DNA from: Ceratotherium simum simum
Lineage: Eukaryota > Chordata > Mammalia > Perissodactyla > Rhinocerotidae
Length of the DNA stretch: 64,000 bases
Assembly (NCBI RefSeq): GCF_000283155.1
Contig: NW_004454178.1
Coordinates: 27,792,271-27,856,270 of the forward strand
Direction of reading: 5' to 3'
Part shown: piece after piece, positions 1 to 63,679 of the stretch
Layout of the letters: each line of letters opens with the position of its first letter
How positions within the stretch are numbered: the first letter of the stretch is position 1
Translations under genes and position numbers: made by a program
Notes under the pieces: generated by a model
The model's input: only the letters and a program-made list of their open reading frames with translations
The model's database searches: none
What the model was told of the DNA's origin: nothing

Positions 1-52080
<52,080 letters not shown>

Positions 52081-54870
52081 GGTACGTTCCCCACCACAGC
52101 CACCGAGCTGCTGGGAGGTCGGAGGGCCGTCCCTCCAGCACCTGGCCTTTTAGAGAGCTGCTGGCTCCTCGCAGAGCACGGCGAAAGAAAGCTCACTGTG
52201 CGCACTCAGTATCCCAGACTCCCAGAGCACGAGGTTTCAGAATGCCCTGAGGGGGTTAACATGGGTGAGAAAAACCAATATGAAGGCCTCCCAATACATA
52301 CGAACCTGGTACAGAACCATCCTCCAGTGGGACTGAGGCTCTCTGGGGTGAGGATGAATCCTACTCTATCTCGAGGGACCCAAGAAACGCCTTCCCTGGT
52401 TGGCAGTGATGGGGGTGCAGGGTGAGCACTGAGAGAAGCCAGAAGACCAGCTGGCACCTGGAGGGAGGTGGGGGTGCTGAGAGGGGTAGAGGGGAGTAGG
52501 TGATGGTAGGAGGGCCTGGGATGCCTGGACTGCAGAGGCATTCTAGGAACGTGGGGTTAAGGGACTGCTTCCCAGACCCTATGAATGGCAATCTATTGAA
52601 AGAAAAAGTGGGGTGTAGGGCTTGACCACATAACTCTGGGGAGTCCTGAAGACTGTCACTAGGAGAGTCCCAGTGGACACAGGAATCCTAAGCATTCAGA
52701 AATCCTGAAATGAAAGAAAATTTCCAACTCTATTCTTGTTTAATCCAGCATTTCCCAAACTCTTAGGCAATTCAACCCTATCTACCCTCACCTCCCAACA
52801 CGCAAATTCTGTGGCAAGTCTTCACGTTAGTTTGGAAGACATTTAGTTAAACCACAGAGGCCCATCTACAGCCTGTCACAATTTCTTCTCAACGTGATGT
52901 CACCAGGAATGACAGAGGACTTCTGCTTGGCCCAGGACAGCTTAGTACTCCTGCTCCATAGACAAGCCTGGAAACCATCTTCCTGGTGTCGTAGGAGAGG
53001 AGAGTGAGGCACCCAGGGAACAAGTAACTTCACAAACAGGGTGACATTTATTACACGGCTGAGGAAACGAGGGAGAAATGTTATTCAGAGACATTTACAA
53101 ACAACCAGAACAAAAGAGCTTTGCAGGTGTAGGCTGACACCAAAGGAAGGGCATTCTCACCAACCAAGCAGGGAAGGCCGAGGCTGGGATCCGCGGGGCA
53201 GGGAAGTGCAGGCAAGAGAGAGTGCATGACCTCGGGCAGCCGGGCAGCTTCCAGTCAGATGTGAAAATCTCCGCACTCAGCTCCTTCTACTCAAAGGCAT
53301 TGCTTCCCCCTCCCACCTCACACCACAAAGAAACACATATCCAAAACACACACACCATGGCTTGCAAGCAATTCCCTGCTAGGATTAAGAAGCCACAAAT
53401 ATAATTTGGGTTTGAAATAGTTATATTGCAATAAGTCACCTGAAAGAATAATATATTTTTTAAAAACTTGCTCAGCGAATCCATTTCTATAACAACAAAT
53501 CAGAAACCCACAACTAATTATCAAATTATCAAACACTGGCCTTTAGACTACGCATTCTCGAAAGAACAGAGAAAACACAAATAGGCAGGAAACAGAAACA
53601 CGTGTACCCAGACACACACCCAAAAACAGTGCAAGAATTCATTTCCATCCAGAGTGGCTGGGGACAGCTTGTGCCTTCAGAGAAAAGATCCAGGGGTGTC
53701 CCCAATGGAGGGGGAGCAGCCTTCAGATTTCAAATGTAAAAGCTGCGATGCTGCCCAAACGTCCCTAACTCTGGGGGATTTAGTCTGTCCTCCTCAACAA
53801 GCCTGGCCCCATCTGCTGCCGTGTCAGAGGGAGCAAGCCTCACAGACCTGATGCAGCAGAAACATGGGGTCATGATGTGGCAGCAATCTGAGGACCACTA
53901 AGAGAAACGGGAGCCGCCGTTTCAGAGGAATGAGTATCATCTTCCTCATACCCCACTTTGCTTTTTCTTCAAAGGATTCGAGATGTTCTTGTTACACTCC
54001 ATCAACCTCATGTGTTTCAAAAGCCCAGGAAGACGACGTCTAAAACTGGATTGAAAAGGACACCCCGAGAGACAAGGTCCTGGCTACAGTCAGTCCCCTC
54101 TGCAACTTCTCTCCTCCGGCCTCTAGAAGACAGACGGCCAGACCAGGCACACACCAGCCCACCTCCCTGCCCGGCCACAGCCAGGGAGACTCCTCCAGAC
54201 CAATCACCTCCAACTCCTGCGATGCACTTAACACCTATGCTGTAACCCAGGCTGCGGTTTCCTAAAGGGGCCATGGGGCCGCGGGGCTGCGGGGCTGTGG
54301 GGCCACTGGGCCACTGTGAATGAGCAACCGCAGCCTGCGCGTCAGCCCTGGATTTGCAAGGCTGGCAGCCAGTAACACTTCTGCAACATTCAGAAACCAG
54401 TTCTCAGTGTCCAAAGTCAGAGAAAGAATTCTCCCTTGAGACCTAACAATCAAGTCAAGGAGGAACTGCTATCAACAGCTTCCAAAGCAGAAACAGTGGA
54501 GCTGGAAGAAGGGGCAGAAACGAGGTGACACTGACAAGAAAGCCAAGTTGTAGGTGCAGCTTCACCCAGCTCTCCTCCACCAGCAGATTATTTATGCTAT
54601 ACGTTGCAGGCTAGTGATCCATCATATGGATCAGTAGATTTTGAAAGAGAAAACGTTAATTAATACTAAGATGCAGTTTATACACTTTTAGTCTATGCCT
54701 TTTTCTGTAAAGGGTCAGACAGTAAATACCTTTGGCTTTGTGGACTAGATGGACTCTATGGCAACTACTCAGCTCTGTGGTCCTAGCGCAAACACAGCCA
54801 CAGACATGTGACTGCACAGGTGTGGCTATGTTCCAATAAAACTTTATTTACAAAAACGGTTGGGGGGAAG
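52081..54870 (+). other. SNED1: Probable SNED1 3' UTR
   Basis: No coding signal appears after the stop. The first plus-strand AATAAA I found is at 54835, about 2.75 kb from the stop. The 3' end is inferred, not shown. Confidence 0.45.
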
Positions 54871-54908
54871 ACACAAGTCTCATGGGCCATACTTGGCTAA
54901 GCCCTGGT
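54690..54908 (+). mobile_element. hAT-Charlie-type MITE (MER3-like), second copy
   Basis: 'cctttttctgtaaagggtcag', 'tgttccaataaaactttattt' and 'tcatgggccatacttgg' mark the same family as the copy at 13143. Its internal AATAAA is at 54835-54840. Confidence 0.75.
54835..54840 (+). promoter_or_regulatory. SNED1: Candidate SNED1 polyadenylation signal
   Basis: AATAAA within the MITE, followed by 'ggttgggggg' about 20 nt later. Other plus-strand AATAAA candidates are 56703-56708 and 58102-58107. The choice is by proximity only. Confidence 0.35.
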
Positions 54909-56878
54909 CTATGAGGTCACCTAGGTTTTGGCCTTATGCAGAGAAAGCCATTCCCTGGAAGACAAGTCACACCAAGGACCCCAGAGTTTCACGCAAGCGC
55001 TGCACAAACCCAGCTCGGAAAGCAGAGGCAGCATTTCCACCAAGTGCAGCAAGGGCTCCTCCTTACAAGTCTGGATGCAATGAAAATGGATACCTGGGGC
55101 GGGCTATACTAGATAACGTTTAGGATTTCTTTTACTCCACAACTCAAGTAACAACTGTTTTAGGCTATCAGGTAGTAAGCACAATCTTCCACAAGTTTCC
55201 ATCTTTACAAGCAGAACACAGCATCATCATGCCACATCCACTTTCCAGCAGCTCTATCCTCTCCCTGCAAATGAGGTTAAAACCAAAGCAGCCAACCCCA
55301 GCTCATAGCGTGCTGAGCATTTTAACAGCTGATCCAAACTGGAACTCAAGCCCCTGTGCATCTTCCACCGACTCCACTCCGAGTCAGCATTATAGCCACA
55401 GAGAAGGCTCCTTCCTTTCATCTTTTATAAAAACATTTTTTGAAGAGTTAGGAGTATATTTTAGGCTTTTTATTTTTATTAAAACTTTGTGTGCATATGT
55501 CTGTGTATTATGCAATTTATCAATTTCAGGAAGGAGGAAGCGTCATTTCAGGAAGTCTCTACTGTACTCCAGAACACCCCCAGTCTCCAAGGCCCAGCTG
55601 GAGAAGATGGCAGAGCTCAGTCAAGGGGCTCCAATGCTGGGTGAATTGAGAAATCCACGGACAGGAACATGTACTGCTGACTTCTGCTACGCACTGGGAC
55701 CTGTCACTGTGCGTGTGTGTAAGCTACAGCAACACCAGCAAACGGCAAGATCAAGTGATATCACTGGAAAAGTCGATAAAACTTTCTACTACCGTGTTAA
55801 TAACCTCAAGCCCTCAGCCAGGAGGCAAATGTGTTCCAGTTTTTAGCCTAGAAGCCTTTGTTTCTACAGAAACAGTCTACTGAATCCTGAGCTTGGTGCT
55901 GTGTTGTCTTATGATTAAGCCATTGTGATGTTTTACAGATTAAATACCTAGTAAACAGAGTGCTTGATGCTAAAGGAATTACAATTCCTTGAAACATTCC
56001 AATGAGCCACTGCTTTTCTCACATGGCTCCTTCTTAAAACTCTGATGTCTTCCTCGAAAATACTCAAAGTCCACCCAAGGAAATTATTAATGATAGAATC
56101 AGAAAACTGTCAGGGGGAGAAACACTTATTTCTATGTCAAAATGGAAGGAGCAACCGTGAGTTGCTGAGTTAGCCTTTTGCTCATCAAAACTTGGATGAA
56201 CTGATCACCTAATGAAGCACAGATTCAGGATTCTCCTTAGTCCCCCAACTGGGCACAAACAACATCCTAGGTTCCAGGAAAAGTGCTGGTCACTTGGACA
56301 CCACAAAATGGAAAAGTGAAAATACTGGCACGGAGTGAAATGTCTTCATTTTCAAATACTTTTGCCCAGGCCAAGAGAGACAGTGATGACAAAATATCCC
56401 TTTTCCCCACTGTGTGTGGGCTGTCCCAGACGCAAACGAGAAAACCTACGCTGCACCCCACTGTTCTCCCACCAGCGAACCCAACAGACAAGGGCTCCAC
56501 CCAGCCACAGCCAGCCTCCAGCACCTTCCCTTAGCTGGAACTCCTCCCACTGGCAAACTACTGCCACCGATGTCCAACTCAATTGTGGAGGGATTCACTG
56601 AGCTACTTTTCTTTTACAAAAAGTGTCTTTCTCTTTGCAGTCATGCTCAAATATGAGCCTGGAGAAAGCAAAAGTATCTACACCTCAAGGCTGAATCCCC
56701 ACAATAAAATACAGCTCAGATCTATCAATGGTATTCCAATGCACAGGGTTAAAGAACTATCTTTAAAAATCAGCCACTTTTCTTTTAAATACAAGAAATA
56801 CAATCAATGTAAGCCCACTTAAAATCTGAGGCTCTCATGCATCCATACAGTTGTGTTTTGCTGAACCAAGACTTAGAG
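54909..56878. other. Intergenic or extended 3' UTR sequence
   Basis: No exon and no clear repeat. Minus-strand AATAAA (plus TTTATT at 55468-55473 and 55475-55480) is the first such site I found downstream of the MTERF4 stop. Confidence 0.4.
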
Positions 56879-57091
56879 CAGTTTCTTAGCCTCAGCACTG
56901 CTGACATTCTGGGCTGGCTCATCCTGCTGTGGGGCTGTCCTGTGCACTGCAGGATCTTTAACAGCATCCCTGGCCTCAACCACCAGATCCCAGTAGAACC
57001 CTCTCGTGGTCCTAACCACCAAAAACATCCCCAGATGTTGCTAGATGTTCTCTGGGATCGAGATTGCCCCCAGGCAAGAACCGCTGCCTGA
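56879..57091 (+). mobile_element. MER20-like hAT element
   Basis: 'ctgacattctgggctgg', 'ggctgtcctgtgcactgcagg', 'cagcatccctggcctc' and 'attgcccccaggcaagaacc' match the MER20 consensus from memory. Confidence 0.75.
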
Positions 57092-57444
57092 CCACATTCT
57101 TAGACAGTCTGTGCGGGAAAACCACAGCCAAGCATCCAGTCTCACATAGCTGGTAAAATGGTGCCAGAGACCTGAATTTTGGTCACATCACCAAAAATGT
57201 TTTCTGCAGCAGCATTCCTGTGCCAGTTCCCCCAAGGAAGAGATACCCAGAATGTTCTACGATGCACCAATCCTCCAGCCTCTCATAGGGCTCACACCAT
57301 CAAGGCTGGGCCTCTACCTCAGAGATGACCCCCCACTCACATATTCCATTCCCTGACCCCAACTCTTCAAATCACTCCTCAGACCCCCTAGGTTCCCCAA
57401 GGGGACTTCCACCACCTTTGGTGTCATAGAAAGCTCACTGGAAT

Positions 57445-57675
57445 GAAACCAAGACCAGAGGGCCAGCCTCGATGACCTAGTGGTTAAGTTTGGCACACTC
57501 CACTTCGGCAGCCCAGGTTCAGTTCCCGGGCACAGACCTACACCACCTGTCTGTCAGCGGCCATGCTGTGGCAGCAGCTCACACACAAAAAGAGTAAAAA
57601 GAGGAAGATTAGCGGCAGATGTTAGCTCAGGGCTAATCCTCCTCAGCAAAAAAAAAAAAAGAAACCAAGACCAGA
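57445..57675 (+). mobile_element. ERE SINE with 15-bp TSD
   Basis: The TSD GAAACCAAGACCAGA is at 57445-57459 and 57661-57675. The body 57460-57660 is diverged ('gatgacctagtggttaag'). Confidence 0.9.
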
Positions 57676-57689
57676 CCTGTGGCCCTGGC

Positions 57690-57790
57690 AGCAGGCCCCA
57701 CCCTGCTCTATGACCCTGTGTAGGTTTTTCTCCTCTGGTCTCAGAAATCCCATCTGTAAAATGGGTGGGAGACATGACTGGATAGGACCC
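57690..57790 (+). repeat. MIR SINE fragment
   Basis: 'tcagaaatcccatctgtaaaatgggtggg' is MIR-like. Confidence 0.5.
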
Positions 57791-58415
57791 TCCATGGTCC
57801 CTTCCTGTTCTGGCACATTCCAGGTCACCACTCTATGGCTGCCAGAGGCTTCAGGCCTGGATGTGACTCACTGGCCATGAGCTGGCATGAAAGTGAACTT
57901 CCGTGAGAAGTCAAAGCCAGGGCCTGTTCTTCACAAAGATAGAGGCAAGTGCCCCAATGCTTTGCTGGCATTAAAAACCATACTTCACTAATTAACTCCC
58001 TTTTACTGTGCTGGACACTGAATGCAGCTATGAAGCAATAAGATATTTTTGGGTTAAAAACATGAGTATTTTTGTGGAAAACCTGCTACTTGTTTTCATA
58101 AAATAAAGTGCTGTGATGTCCTACACCTCACTGCCTTCTCATAATTTTTGTCACTAGAAGGAAATATAAAATGACTCTCAAACCAGAAGGAATCTGGTCC
58201 TCTACACTGTCATGGAATTATCACCTATATATATGACACAGAAAAAGTAAAACCAAATGATGTATTGAGTCCTTGATTTTTACCGCTCAAAGTCAGTCTA
58301 TTATTCAGGATGGAACAGTGCCCTCCCCACAGACCTGACGACAAATCAAACTAACGCATCTCCTGTTTAGTTTGACCTGTCTACTTCTCAGGTGATTTAT
58401 AATAATTTTTTCATC

Positions 58416-58685
58416 AAAAGACCAGTTCTAGGGGCTGGCCCAGTGGTGTAGTGGTTAAGTTGGCACGCTCTGCTTCCGCAGCCGAAGCTTCACAGGTTGG
58501 GATCCCGGGCGCAGAAGGACACACCGCTTGTCAAGCCATGCTGTGGCAGGCATCTCACATATAAAGTAGAGGAAGACGGCCACGGTTGTTAGCCCAGGGC
58601 CAAACTTCCTCAGCAAAAAGAGGAGGATTGGCACAGATGTCAGCTCAGGACTAATCTTCCTCACCAAAAAAAAAGACCATTTCTA
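58416..58685 (+). mobile_element. ERE SINE in the MTERF4 3' UTR region, 15-bp TSD
   Basis: The flanks are AAAAGACCAGTTCTA (58416-58430) and AAAAGACCATTTCTA (58671-58685), one mismatch. The body 58431-58670 lies in the orientation opposite to MTERF4, ending 98 nt from its stop codon. Confidence 0.9.
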
Positions 58686-58783
58686 GAATGAAAACCTGAG
58701 AAGACCCAAGTGAAGCTCCCAAAAGCCTTGAGAAAATCAAAATACTCTGATATCTCTGGGCTCTTTTCACTCCAGTCCTCCCA

Positions 58784-59149
58784 TCACAGTTCATCCTCCT
58801 CCTCCTCCTCTTCATCCTCCTCCTCCTCCTTGTCCACACTTGCACTCTCTCCATCAGGCATGCGGCTCTCAGACTCCTCTTCCTCCTCCCGAGCCAAGAG
58901 CTTCTTAAAAACTTCAAACTCCTCAGCAGAAGAACAGGCTGTCCTGGCCAGAAACTCAGCTTCTGAAACTCTGAGAATGTCCTTGAGTAAAGGGTTGGGG
59001 ACCTGCGTCTGCCCCTTCTTATCAGGGGTCTGGTACCGTCCTAGGCGCTCGAGGAACGTGTGTCTCTGCTTAGTCTTGGTTATGGGGTACTGCAGGAAGT
59101 CGGTCCTCACCACGTCCAGATGTTTAACCCCCATCCTAAAATAGGCATA
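58784..59149 (-). CDS. MTERF4: MTERF4 exon 4: C-terminal part and acidic tail
   Basis: The exon encodes [37 protein letters not shown], then [20 protein letters not shown] and the acidic tail with DEL before TGA. It is 366 nt and phase 0 at its start. The tail is coded by a (TCC)n tract on the plus strand (about 58795-58832), a likely length-variable site. Confidence 0.96.
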   Translation of the reverse strand, partial: YAYFRMGVKHLDVVRTDFLQYPITKTKQRHTFLERLGRYQTPDKKGQTQVPNPLLKDILRVSEAEFLARTACSSAEEFEVFKKLLAREEEEESESRMPDGESASVDKEEEEDEEEEEEDEL

Positions 59150-62100
59150 CTGGACACAGACACAGTTAGGAATCTCAGGTGTAGAACCCTCAAACCTGTT
59201 GTTCCACAATCCATACTACACTCAGGTTGTCCAAGAGCATTCAGAAAGAACTGCCTGACAAACCACAGCAGAATATCCATGATACCCGACATCTGTAAGA
59301 TGGCTAACAGTTTTCAAAGCATTTTCAAATTCATATGGAAAAAAATGCAGCAGAAAATGAAGGGGCAGGAAGGAGAAATTAAGTTCTATTTTTCTTCAGA
59401 CGGGGGAAGGAAAACTATGAGTATGGTAAAAATAGGCAAAAAATTCAGAAAACAGCTAGGGATGTGACGTAAGTCATCATAATTGTTAACAAAAATCAGG
59501 ACAACTGTCACAATTATATTCCTTAAATCAACATGCAAAATAGGTTCTAAAGATAGAAAGGTTTTAGCTATTTTTAATTGGCTGTTTCAAACAGGCCCCA
59601 TTTGGACTCTAAGAACGGGGCTGGGTCATCCACTATTAATGGTTTAGAACAGATTTTATCTGCAGCAAAGAAGTGAAACCCAATTCTCTCTGGCTGGTGC
59701 GTGTGAAGAGGACAGCAGCCTTTCACCTCGTCCACTTGCCCCTGGGGCCCAAGGCTTCCTGTCCATACAGCTGACCCTTACCACACTCGAGAAACCTGCT
59801 GTTACCGCCCAGTCACTGTCAGTCCTTCTCACCTGGAATTTGTACTCCAGTGCACCGGGATCCTCCCGAAGAACATAGGGGCATCTGTGTAAAATCTCCG
59901 TTACCTGCTGCACTGTGAAAAGGCACTTCTCCTTGAGAACCCTGACAACGCTGTCAATGTCCCGCTGACGCATGATGAAAATTTCAGGGCAACAGTGAAG
60001 TACCCTCTTTAGTTTCCCTGCAAAACATAAAAAAGGCCAAGTGCATAAGTTCAGGATATTCCAGAAACCCAAGGGGCTGGCCTCACCCAATTCAGGTCAG
60101 CACAGGTCTTCCCAGAGGTGCCATGGAAACGGGAGGGGCCAGACTGACACACCTCCCCACTGACTCCCTCCCACTTCTCAGACTCAATGGCCCTCCCTCC
60201 CTCCCTGGAATAAAGAGGAGGCCTCGTTCTGGCTGAAAGGCACCTACTTCATATTCTAGGTCTCCTCCTCTGGCCCTCCTCACCCAGAAAAGAACTTCAC
60301 AGGGACTTCCTGGAAAGCTCAGACAGTAAGATGGGATACGTTGGAGCTTTGGGTTATGTTTCCTTCCATAATAAAACAGTTACAGAAGCCTTCACAACCA
60401 ACATTCTTAAGACCTGAGAGTCTGAACTCAATGAAAAGGAGTTCCCTGATAATAATTAATGTAATAATAACAACAAGAATAATCTTGATGCACAACCACA
60501 AATACTGATGTCCTAGTTGGTGGGGTGACCATATATTTTATACAAACTAGGGCACTTTAGTGAAAGAGGCTCTATTAACACTTGCATTAGGATAACTGGT
60601 ACAAACTGAGACTATCCCAGGCAAAATGAAGCATATGGTCTTCCTATGGACAGCTGGACAAAATTTAGTAACTGGAAACTTAAAATTACTTAAACTATTA
60701 ATATAAGTCTTCCTAACAGCTGAGTTAGTCACTGTCTTGCTAAATATGTCAGGAATGAATTTCAGGAGTTTAGACTACATCTCTGCCTCTTAAGGCTGTG
60801 CTGAGCTTGCTAATTAATAATCATGCACATAAGTATTAAGTTTAGCCTCTCAGATTATACTGCAACAGGGAACCTGTTAAGAGAAACACCCAAGGCTATC
60901 TTTTTGCTTATCTGCTGGAGAAGGCGGCCTATAGATCCTCTGAAATAGTGGATCCACAAACCTTTTCTTCTCCCCAACAATCTTACCAGTAAGAGTCAAG
61001 AATGAAAAAAATAATAATAAAACTCCTCGGGTCAAAGTGGGTACCAGTTCTTGGAGAACCACATGGGCCCCCAGCCCCTATTCCAGAAAGCCCTTAAAGA
61101 GATCCAACGAACTTCCAGGATCCTTGAGGTACGAATCCTACTGGAGGTGAGGGTGGTGGCTGGAGGGAACAGCCACACCACCAGTTTCCCAGGAACCTGG
61201 GAAGAGCTCATGTTCCACAGTAAATCAAGGCAAGCTACCTGGAATCCAAGCCTTTACCAGGAACTTTGTAATATACACGTATATCAACATCACATATTGA
61301 CATCTATCTGTTGAGCACACACTAGGTGCCCACCACTGTTCTACATGCTAGAGCCCCCACAGTGAACAAACTAGACAGGAGTCCCTTCCAATTCTCTCTT
61401 CTAGTCCCAACCCTCCCCTTTCCCTCCTGCAATGCCCTCTGCAGAGGTCACTCCTCTTCCTCACCTCCAAGCCAAATCACGCATTCCTCTCAAGGCCTTT
61501 TCTCCAGAAACTTTCCCGAATCCATCTCACCTAGACTATTCGTTCCCCAACTCTGACTCCTCTCAGCACTATGTATAAAACCTGCGCCTTTTTGTACCTT
61601 CTTCAAGCCCAAGCTTTCGCAGGTAACTGGAGCGCTTCTTCATGTGCATTACAGGCACTTTCAATAATTGAGGACTTTTCTTCAAGGCCACATACACAGG
61701 CTCTGGATTCAAACCCAAGAGTATTAATTCTGAAATAATGTCCAACAACTGTTGAGGGTGGGTACCTGGTTGTATACTGAGCAATTCATTAATATGGACA
61801 TCACTGAAACCCATGTCCAGGAGGGAACTGATGACCTTCTCTCGCTCCAAGGACCCTTGATCCACAGGAGTCCTCTGCTTCTCAAGGAGGCAGTGAGTAA
61901 GATTTGTCCTGTACTCTGGTTCCTGCACATACTTTTTGGGTTCAAAACAGGATAAGTCCTCAAGGCCCCCTCCACTGGAGGCTGTGGTCAGTTTACGCAA
62001 CAAAGCAGCAGTCGTCGTTTTCTGTTCTCCAACATGAGGAGTCTGCCTAGCAACACGGGCCCAGATGAGGGGGATCAGGCAGTGCCGGTCAAAGACCTAT

Positions 62101-63451
62101 AAGACACAGGACCAAAAGGGAATCATTTCCTCACCACCCCAATGTAACAGACACCACAGGATTTTTGAACCAGGGTATTGAGTGCCTTGGTCCCACACAA
62201 ACGTAACAGTTTTTATAAGCAATCTGCAAAATCTTATCCGAACTTAGCCTACAGAGAAGGAAGTTCACATATAGAGAAAAGAGTGTTGCAAGAACATAGA
62301 GGTCAGAGAGTCAAACAAGTCTCCATGAGCTTTTGCTGCTACAATTGAGGGGACAGAGGTAGGCAGGGACAAGGCAGAACTAGTTTAAGGCCACCTGATA
62401 AAATCTGCCTACCTGAGGAGACAACATTTTCCTCTACCCTCTAAGGGTGAGTGCCTGGGGGGCCTGCAAATTTAACTGACAATACACAGATTAACATGAG
62501 GGGAAAAAACAAAGTTTATTCATATACATATGTCAGCTCACAAAAGAAGTAGCTCCTTAAATCACTAACGTTAGGGGCTAATTTAATAGGGGAGACAGAG
62601 GGGTAGAAAAAGCTTCTACAGGAAGAACAAATGGGTTTCTAAAGAAAAAAAGAGAGATAACGTCTGTGATAATGTTTGCCTGTGCAGGTCCGAGCAGTCT
62701 TTTTTCTTTAAGGCTACAAAACTCCCCAGGAGAGGGGTCCATGGCAGCCTCATTCCCAGAAGTTTCTGTTTTTAGGGAGGTAAGGGAAGCTCCGAGAAAG
62801 CTTCTTTCTCTATCTGCTGAATCTCAAACATCTTTAGTTTAAAATAATCCTCACGCCAACTCTGGGGGTCCGGGTTGGTATCCACACCTGAAACATCTGG
62901 ACCTCATACTAGTCTCCAGATTCACGTACCTAAATTTATTCCACAAGAAGAATCCTATTGGATATAATTAGCCTGTCAGCCAACTTGTATAGAGAATTCC
63001 CGTTTACGTCAAAACTCTTCAGCCGTTCAGGCAAGCGCGTAACCAAACAAGCACAGATCACCCAGACACTCACTCGCTTCCCAACCCGTCCCAAAGCCCC
63101 TCCAGCGTTAGGTACCGTCGCACCCCCGTCCGTCAGTCAAACCCACGCGCTCGCTGCTCCCCAGCTTCCCCCGCTCGCCCTGTGGGTGGTCCAGCTGCTC
63201 CGTCCGCCGGATTCACCCCCAGGTCCGGCCCAGCGCGGGGCGCGGGAAGCTGCGCTCACGGCGCACTGATGGAGCAGAGAGCGCCGCGGGTCCAGGGCGG
63301 CCCCAGGCCGGCGTGCCCCGGCCTCACGGGAAGGCTCCGGCTGCGAGGTGCCACGGCCTGCCGTCACACACCCCGACGGCTGCCGCTCGTCCACGTCCCC
63401 GGGGACCCCCGGTACCTGGCGCGACCTCACCTGCCGGACGACCGCCGCCAT
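58784..63451 (-). CDS. MTERF4: MTERF4 coding region, 4 exons, complete
   Basis: MTERF4 is a mitochondrial matrix protein of the mTERF family that binds 16S rRNA and recruits the methyltransferase NSUN4 for large-subunit assembly. Exons on the minus strand are 63451-63431, 62096-61598, 60017-59833 and 59149-58784. Together they give 1071 nt: 356 residues and TGA. The start is [19 protein letters not shown], fitting a mitochondrial presequence. Repeated Leu/Pro helices ([43 protein letters not shown]) are mTERF motifs. A Glu/Asp tail ([14 protein letters not shown]) ends the protein; human MTERF4 (381 residues from memory) has a longer acidic tail. All introns are GT-AG. The gene is convergent with SNED1. 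Upstream is a CpG island with ETS motifs. Confidence 0.96.
59150..59832 (-). other. MTERF4: MTERF4 intron 3
   Basis: AT-rich sequence with no repeat that I can name and no further exon. Confidence 0.6.
59833..60017 (-). CDS. MTERF4: MTERF4 exon 3: mTERF helical repeats
   Basis: The exon encodes [20 protein letters not shown], then [19 protein letters not shown] and GALEYKFQ. It is 185 nt, completing a Gly codon split with exon 2 (G|GG) and ending in phase 0. Confidence 0.96.
60018..61597 (-). other. MTERF4: MTERF4 intron 2
   Basis: It contains a possible small DNA element at about 60524-60655, bounded by 'ggggtgaccatat' and 'catatggtcttcc', and an antisense L2 piece at 61300-61385 ('gttgagcacacactaggtgcc'). 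No exon seen. Confidence 0.5.
61598..62096 (-). CDS. MTERF4: MTERF4 exon 2: presequence end and first mTERF repeats
   Basis: The exon encodes [20 protein letters not shown], then [33 protein letters not shown] and [11 protein letters not shown]. It is 499 nt; phase 0 in, phase 1 out. Acceptor TATAG, donor G|GTACAA. Confidence 0.96.
62400..62887 (-). mobile_element. Probable solo LTR of a class I endogenous retrovirus
   Basis: Read on the minus strand it starts near TGTGGATACC, has ATGAATAAACTTTG (polyadenylation signal) and ends with CCCTTAGAGGGTAGAGGAAA, a pattern common in ERV1 LTR ends. Target duplication not resolved. It lies in MTERF4 intron 1 in the sense of the gene. No viral genes. 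Confidence 0.5.
63431..63451 (-). CDS. MTERF4: MTERF4 exon 1: start codon and first seven residues
   Basis: ATGGCGGCGGTCGTCCGGCA at the start encodes MAAVVRQ, then the donor GTGAGG. Human begins MAAFGRQ from memory. The ATG lies 45 nt downstream (minus strand) of the duplicated ETS element. It is too short to detect as a frame by itself. Confidence 0.93.
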
Positions 63452-63495
63452 AGCCCACAGGCGGTGGTAAAGACCCCGACGCCAGAAGCTGACCC

Positions 63496-63541
63496 CTCCC
63501 CGGTCCGGCACTTCCGCCCTCCCCGGTCCGGCACTTCCGCC
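63496..63541 (-). promoter_or_regulatory. MTERF4: Exact 23-bp tandem duplication with ETS/GABP motifs
   Basis: The units 63496-63518 and 63519-63541 are identical. Each contains plus-strand CACTTCCGCC, that is GGCGGAAGTG on the minus strand, the ETS/GABP (NRF-2) core. The element lies 45-90 bp upstream of the MTERF4 ATG. Binding is inferred. Confidence 0.8.
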
Positions 63542-63679
63542 CTCCCCCTCGCAAGCGCGAGAGCGCGGGAAGCGCGTTCCGCCGCTGCGCGCGCAGAGCG
63601 TGTCCAGCGTTGGGGCCTCGCGCCGCCCCAGGCCACGGGTTCTCTGCCTCGTGCCGACGTTGCCCGGCTTTCCCACTTT

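Noticed and set aside
55229..55846. Open frame of 205 codons downstream of SNED1
   Set aside because: No codon pattern or family resemblance, and no splice context; chance frame in 3' UTR or intergenic DNA.
59060..59467. Plus-strand frame of 135 codons
   Set aside because: It is antisense to MTERF4 exon 4 and intron 3, with no protein resemblance.
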